Assembly: GCA_025934635.1 (NCBI GenBank)
Contig: JAICWX010000438.1
Coordinates: 1 to 6,131 of the forward strand
DNA from: Streptosporangiaceae bacterium
GTDB lineage: Bacteria; Actinomycetota; Actinomycetes; Streptosporangiales; Streptosporangiaceae
Direction of reading: 5' to 3'
Length of the DNA stretch: 6,131 bases
Below the pieces are notes generated by a model. It did no database searches. It saw only the letters and a program-made list of their open reading frames with translations, and was not told the DNA's origin. Positions 5,227 to 6,131 of the stretch are shown here, in pieces. How positions within the stretch are numbered: position 1 is the first letter of the stretch; the number at the start of each line of letters is the position of its first letter. The position numbers and the translations under genes are program-made.

Positions 5227-6131
5227 GTGACCCGGCCCTGAGTTGCTGGGTTACCACGTGAGTCGTTTCGCGTCACCATCTGGATCTGCGGGCTTTTCGC
5301 CGGGTCCGGGCTGCGGTCTGCTGGGAGCATGGCTGATAACAGGCTGGAGCCGGTGGTGCTGTCGGATGACGAGCGGCGCACGCTGGAGAACTGGGTCAGG
5401 CGACGCAGCACGGCGCAGGGACTGGCGCTGCGGGCGCGGATCGTGCTGGCCTGCGCGGACGGCGGCAGCAACGTGGCGGTCGCGGCCCGGCTGCGCGTCA
5501 ACGACAAGACGGTCAGCCGGTGGCGGAGCCGTTTCCTGCGCAAGCGGCTGGACGGGCTGACCGACGACCCGCGGCCCGGCGTCCCCCGCACCATTACCGA
5601 CGCGCAGGTGGAAGACGTGGTGGTGCGCACCCTGGAGGAGGTGCCCGACGGCGCGACGCACTGGTCCAAGCGGGAGCTGGCCCGCCAGGCGGGCATCTCG
5701 CCGTCCAGCGTGCAGCGGATCTGGCGGGCCTTCGGGCTGCAGCCCTGGCGGACCGAGACGTTCAAGGTCTCCCCGGACCCGCTGCTCATCGACAAGATCC
5801 GCGACGTCGTCGGCCTGTACCTGGCCCCGCCGGCGAACGCGGCGGTCTTCAGCGTGGACGAGAAACCGCAGATCCAGGCCCTGGAACGTACCGCGCCCGT
5901 GCTGCCGATGCTGCCCGGGGTGCCCGAGCGGCGCAGCTTCGACTACCAACGGCACGGCACCACCGACCTGTTCGCCGCCCTCGACATCGCCACCGGCAAG
6001 GTCATCAGCAAGCTGTCGGCCCAGCACACGGCCACCGACTTCCGCGACTTCCTGGACCAGATCGACCAGGCGGTCGAACCCGGCCTGGAAGTCCACGTCA
6101 TCTGCGACAACCTCTCCACCCACAAGGCCCC
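5227..6131 (+). mobile_element. IS630-family insertion sequence, left end uncertain, right end beyond window
   Basis: The transposase gene at 5329 defines the element. IS630 elements target TA, often within CTAG, and duplicate the TA. One CTAG lies at 5224-5227 inside the palindrome CACTAGTG (5222-5229), about 100 bp before the transposase start, a reasonable distance. The TA at 5252-5253 is another candidate. Without the right end I cannot confirm terminal repeats, so the left limit is a guess. Confidence 0.4.
5329..6131 (+). CDS. IS630-family transposase (partial, 3' end outside window)
   Basis: From ATG 5329 the frame stays open for 267 codons to the window edge. Residues 27-75 form the first helix-turn-helix (RARIVLACADGGSNVAVAAR, then DKTVSRWRSRF). 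Residues 110-138 form a second (HWSKRELARQAGISPSSVQR, then IWRAFGL), typical of IS630/Tc1-mariner relatives. The DDE domain follows: the first catalytic aspartate is D177 in FSVDEKPQIQALER, with FDYQRHGTTDLFAALDIATG (204-223) after it, and the second is D260 in VICDNLSTHKA. The third acidic residue lies outside the window. GGGAG at 5323-5327 is only 1 nt from the ATG, an unusually tight spacing, but no better start is near; an in-frame TGA at 5239-5241 limits upstream extension. It should catalyse cut-and-paste movement of its element if complete. Confidence 0.9.
   Translation, partial: MADNRLEPVVLSDDERRTLENWVRRRSTAQGLALRARIVLACADGGSNVAVAARLRVNDKTVSRWRSRFLRKRLDGLTDDPRPGVPRTITDAQVEDVVVRTLEEVPDGATHWSKRELARQAGISPSSVQRIWRAFGLQPWRTETFKVSPDPLLIDKIRDVVGLYLAPPANAAVFSVDEKPQIQALERTAPVLPMLPGVPERRSFDYQRHGTTDLFAALDIATGKVISKLSAQHTATDFRDFLDQIDQAVEPGLEVHVICDNLSTHKA

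Noticed and set aside
5229..5306. 7-bp inverted repeat GACCCGG / CCGGGTC (5229-5235 and 5300-5306)
   Set aside because: Arms this short, 64 nt apart in GC-rich DNA, are easily due to chance.
5251..6123. 290-codon minus-strand frame opposite the transposase
   Set aside because: The plus strand encodes a clear IS630 transposase with catalytic residues; the minus frame has no recognised domain.
1..6131. CRISPR array, tRNA or rRNA genes
   Set aside because: No regularly spaced repeats, cloverleaf-like sequence or conserved rRNA stretches were seen.

Overview
The window is high-GC DNA, by eye about 70% G+C with strong G/C at third codon positions, and every gene I can support lies on the plus strand. 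Composition, gene style and the families present point to a soil-type actinomycete (Streptomyces, Frankia or a relative). The region looks accessory: it holds a primase-helicase of the TOTE conflict-system type, a toxin-antitoxin pair and an insertion sequence, with no housekeeping gene.

Left part (1-1890). The window opens with the last 36 or so codons of an unidentified gene (stop at 110-112). A possible 55-residue ORF (140-307) follows. Its stop overlaps the start of a 393-residue protein of unknown function (304-1485) as ATGA. After a 51-nt gap comes a 117-residue protein (1537-1890) with a winged-helix-like N-terminus and a C-terminal coiled coil.

Middle part (1944-4385). This is a full-length but broken gene for a two-domain protein of about 810 residues: an archaeo-eukaryotic primase (AEP) domain of the TOTE type, then a superfamily 2 helicase. 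All key motifs of both domains can be read, but only by changing frame five times (near 2811, 3028, 3296, 3620 and 4133). The primase half survives as an intact 299-codon ORF; the helicase half has no usable single frame. Other genes in the window are intact, so real decay is more likely than poor sequence, though errors are not excluded.

Right part (4386-6131). An AT-rich island carries a promoter (TTGACG, 17 nt, CATACT) with two 8-bp direct repeats. It drives a toxin-first RelE/HigB-type toxin and XRE-type antitoxin pair that overlap by 8 nt; the toxin GTG falls where transcription should start, so the mRNA is probably leaderless. The last gene, cut by the window edge, is an IS630-family transposase with two of its three catalytic acidic residues visible.

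How it fits together: the 393-residue protein, the winged-helix protein and the primase-helicase are closely spaced and could be one transcription unit, perhaps a decayed mobile-element conflict module. That link rests on spacing alone. The toxin-antitoxin pair has its own promoter, and the IS630 element is a separate arrival.
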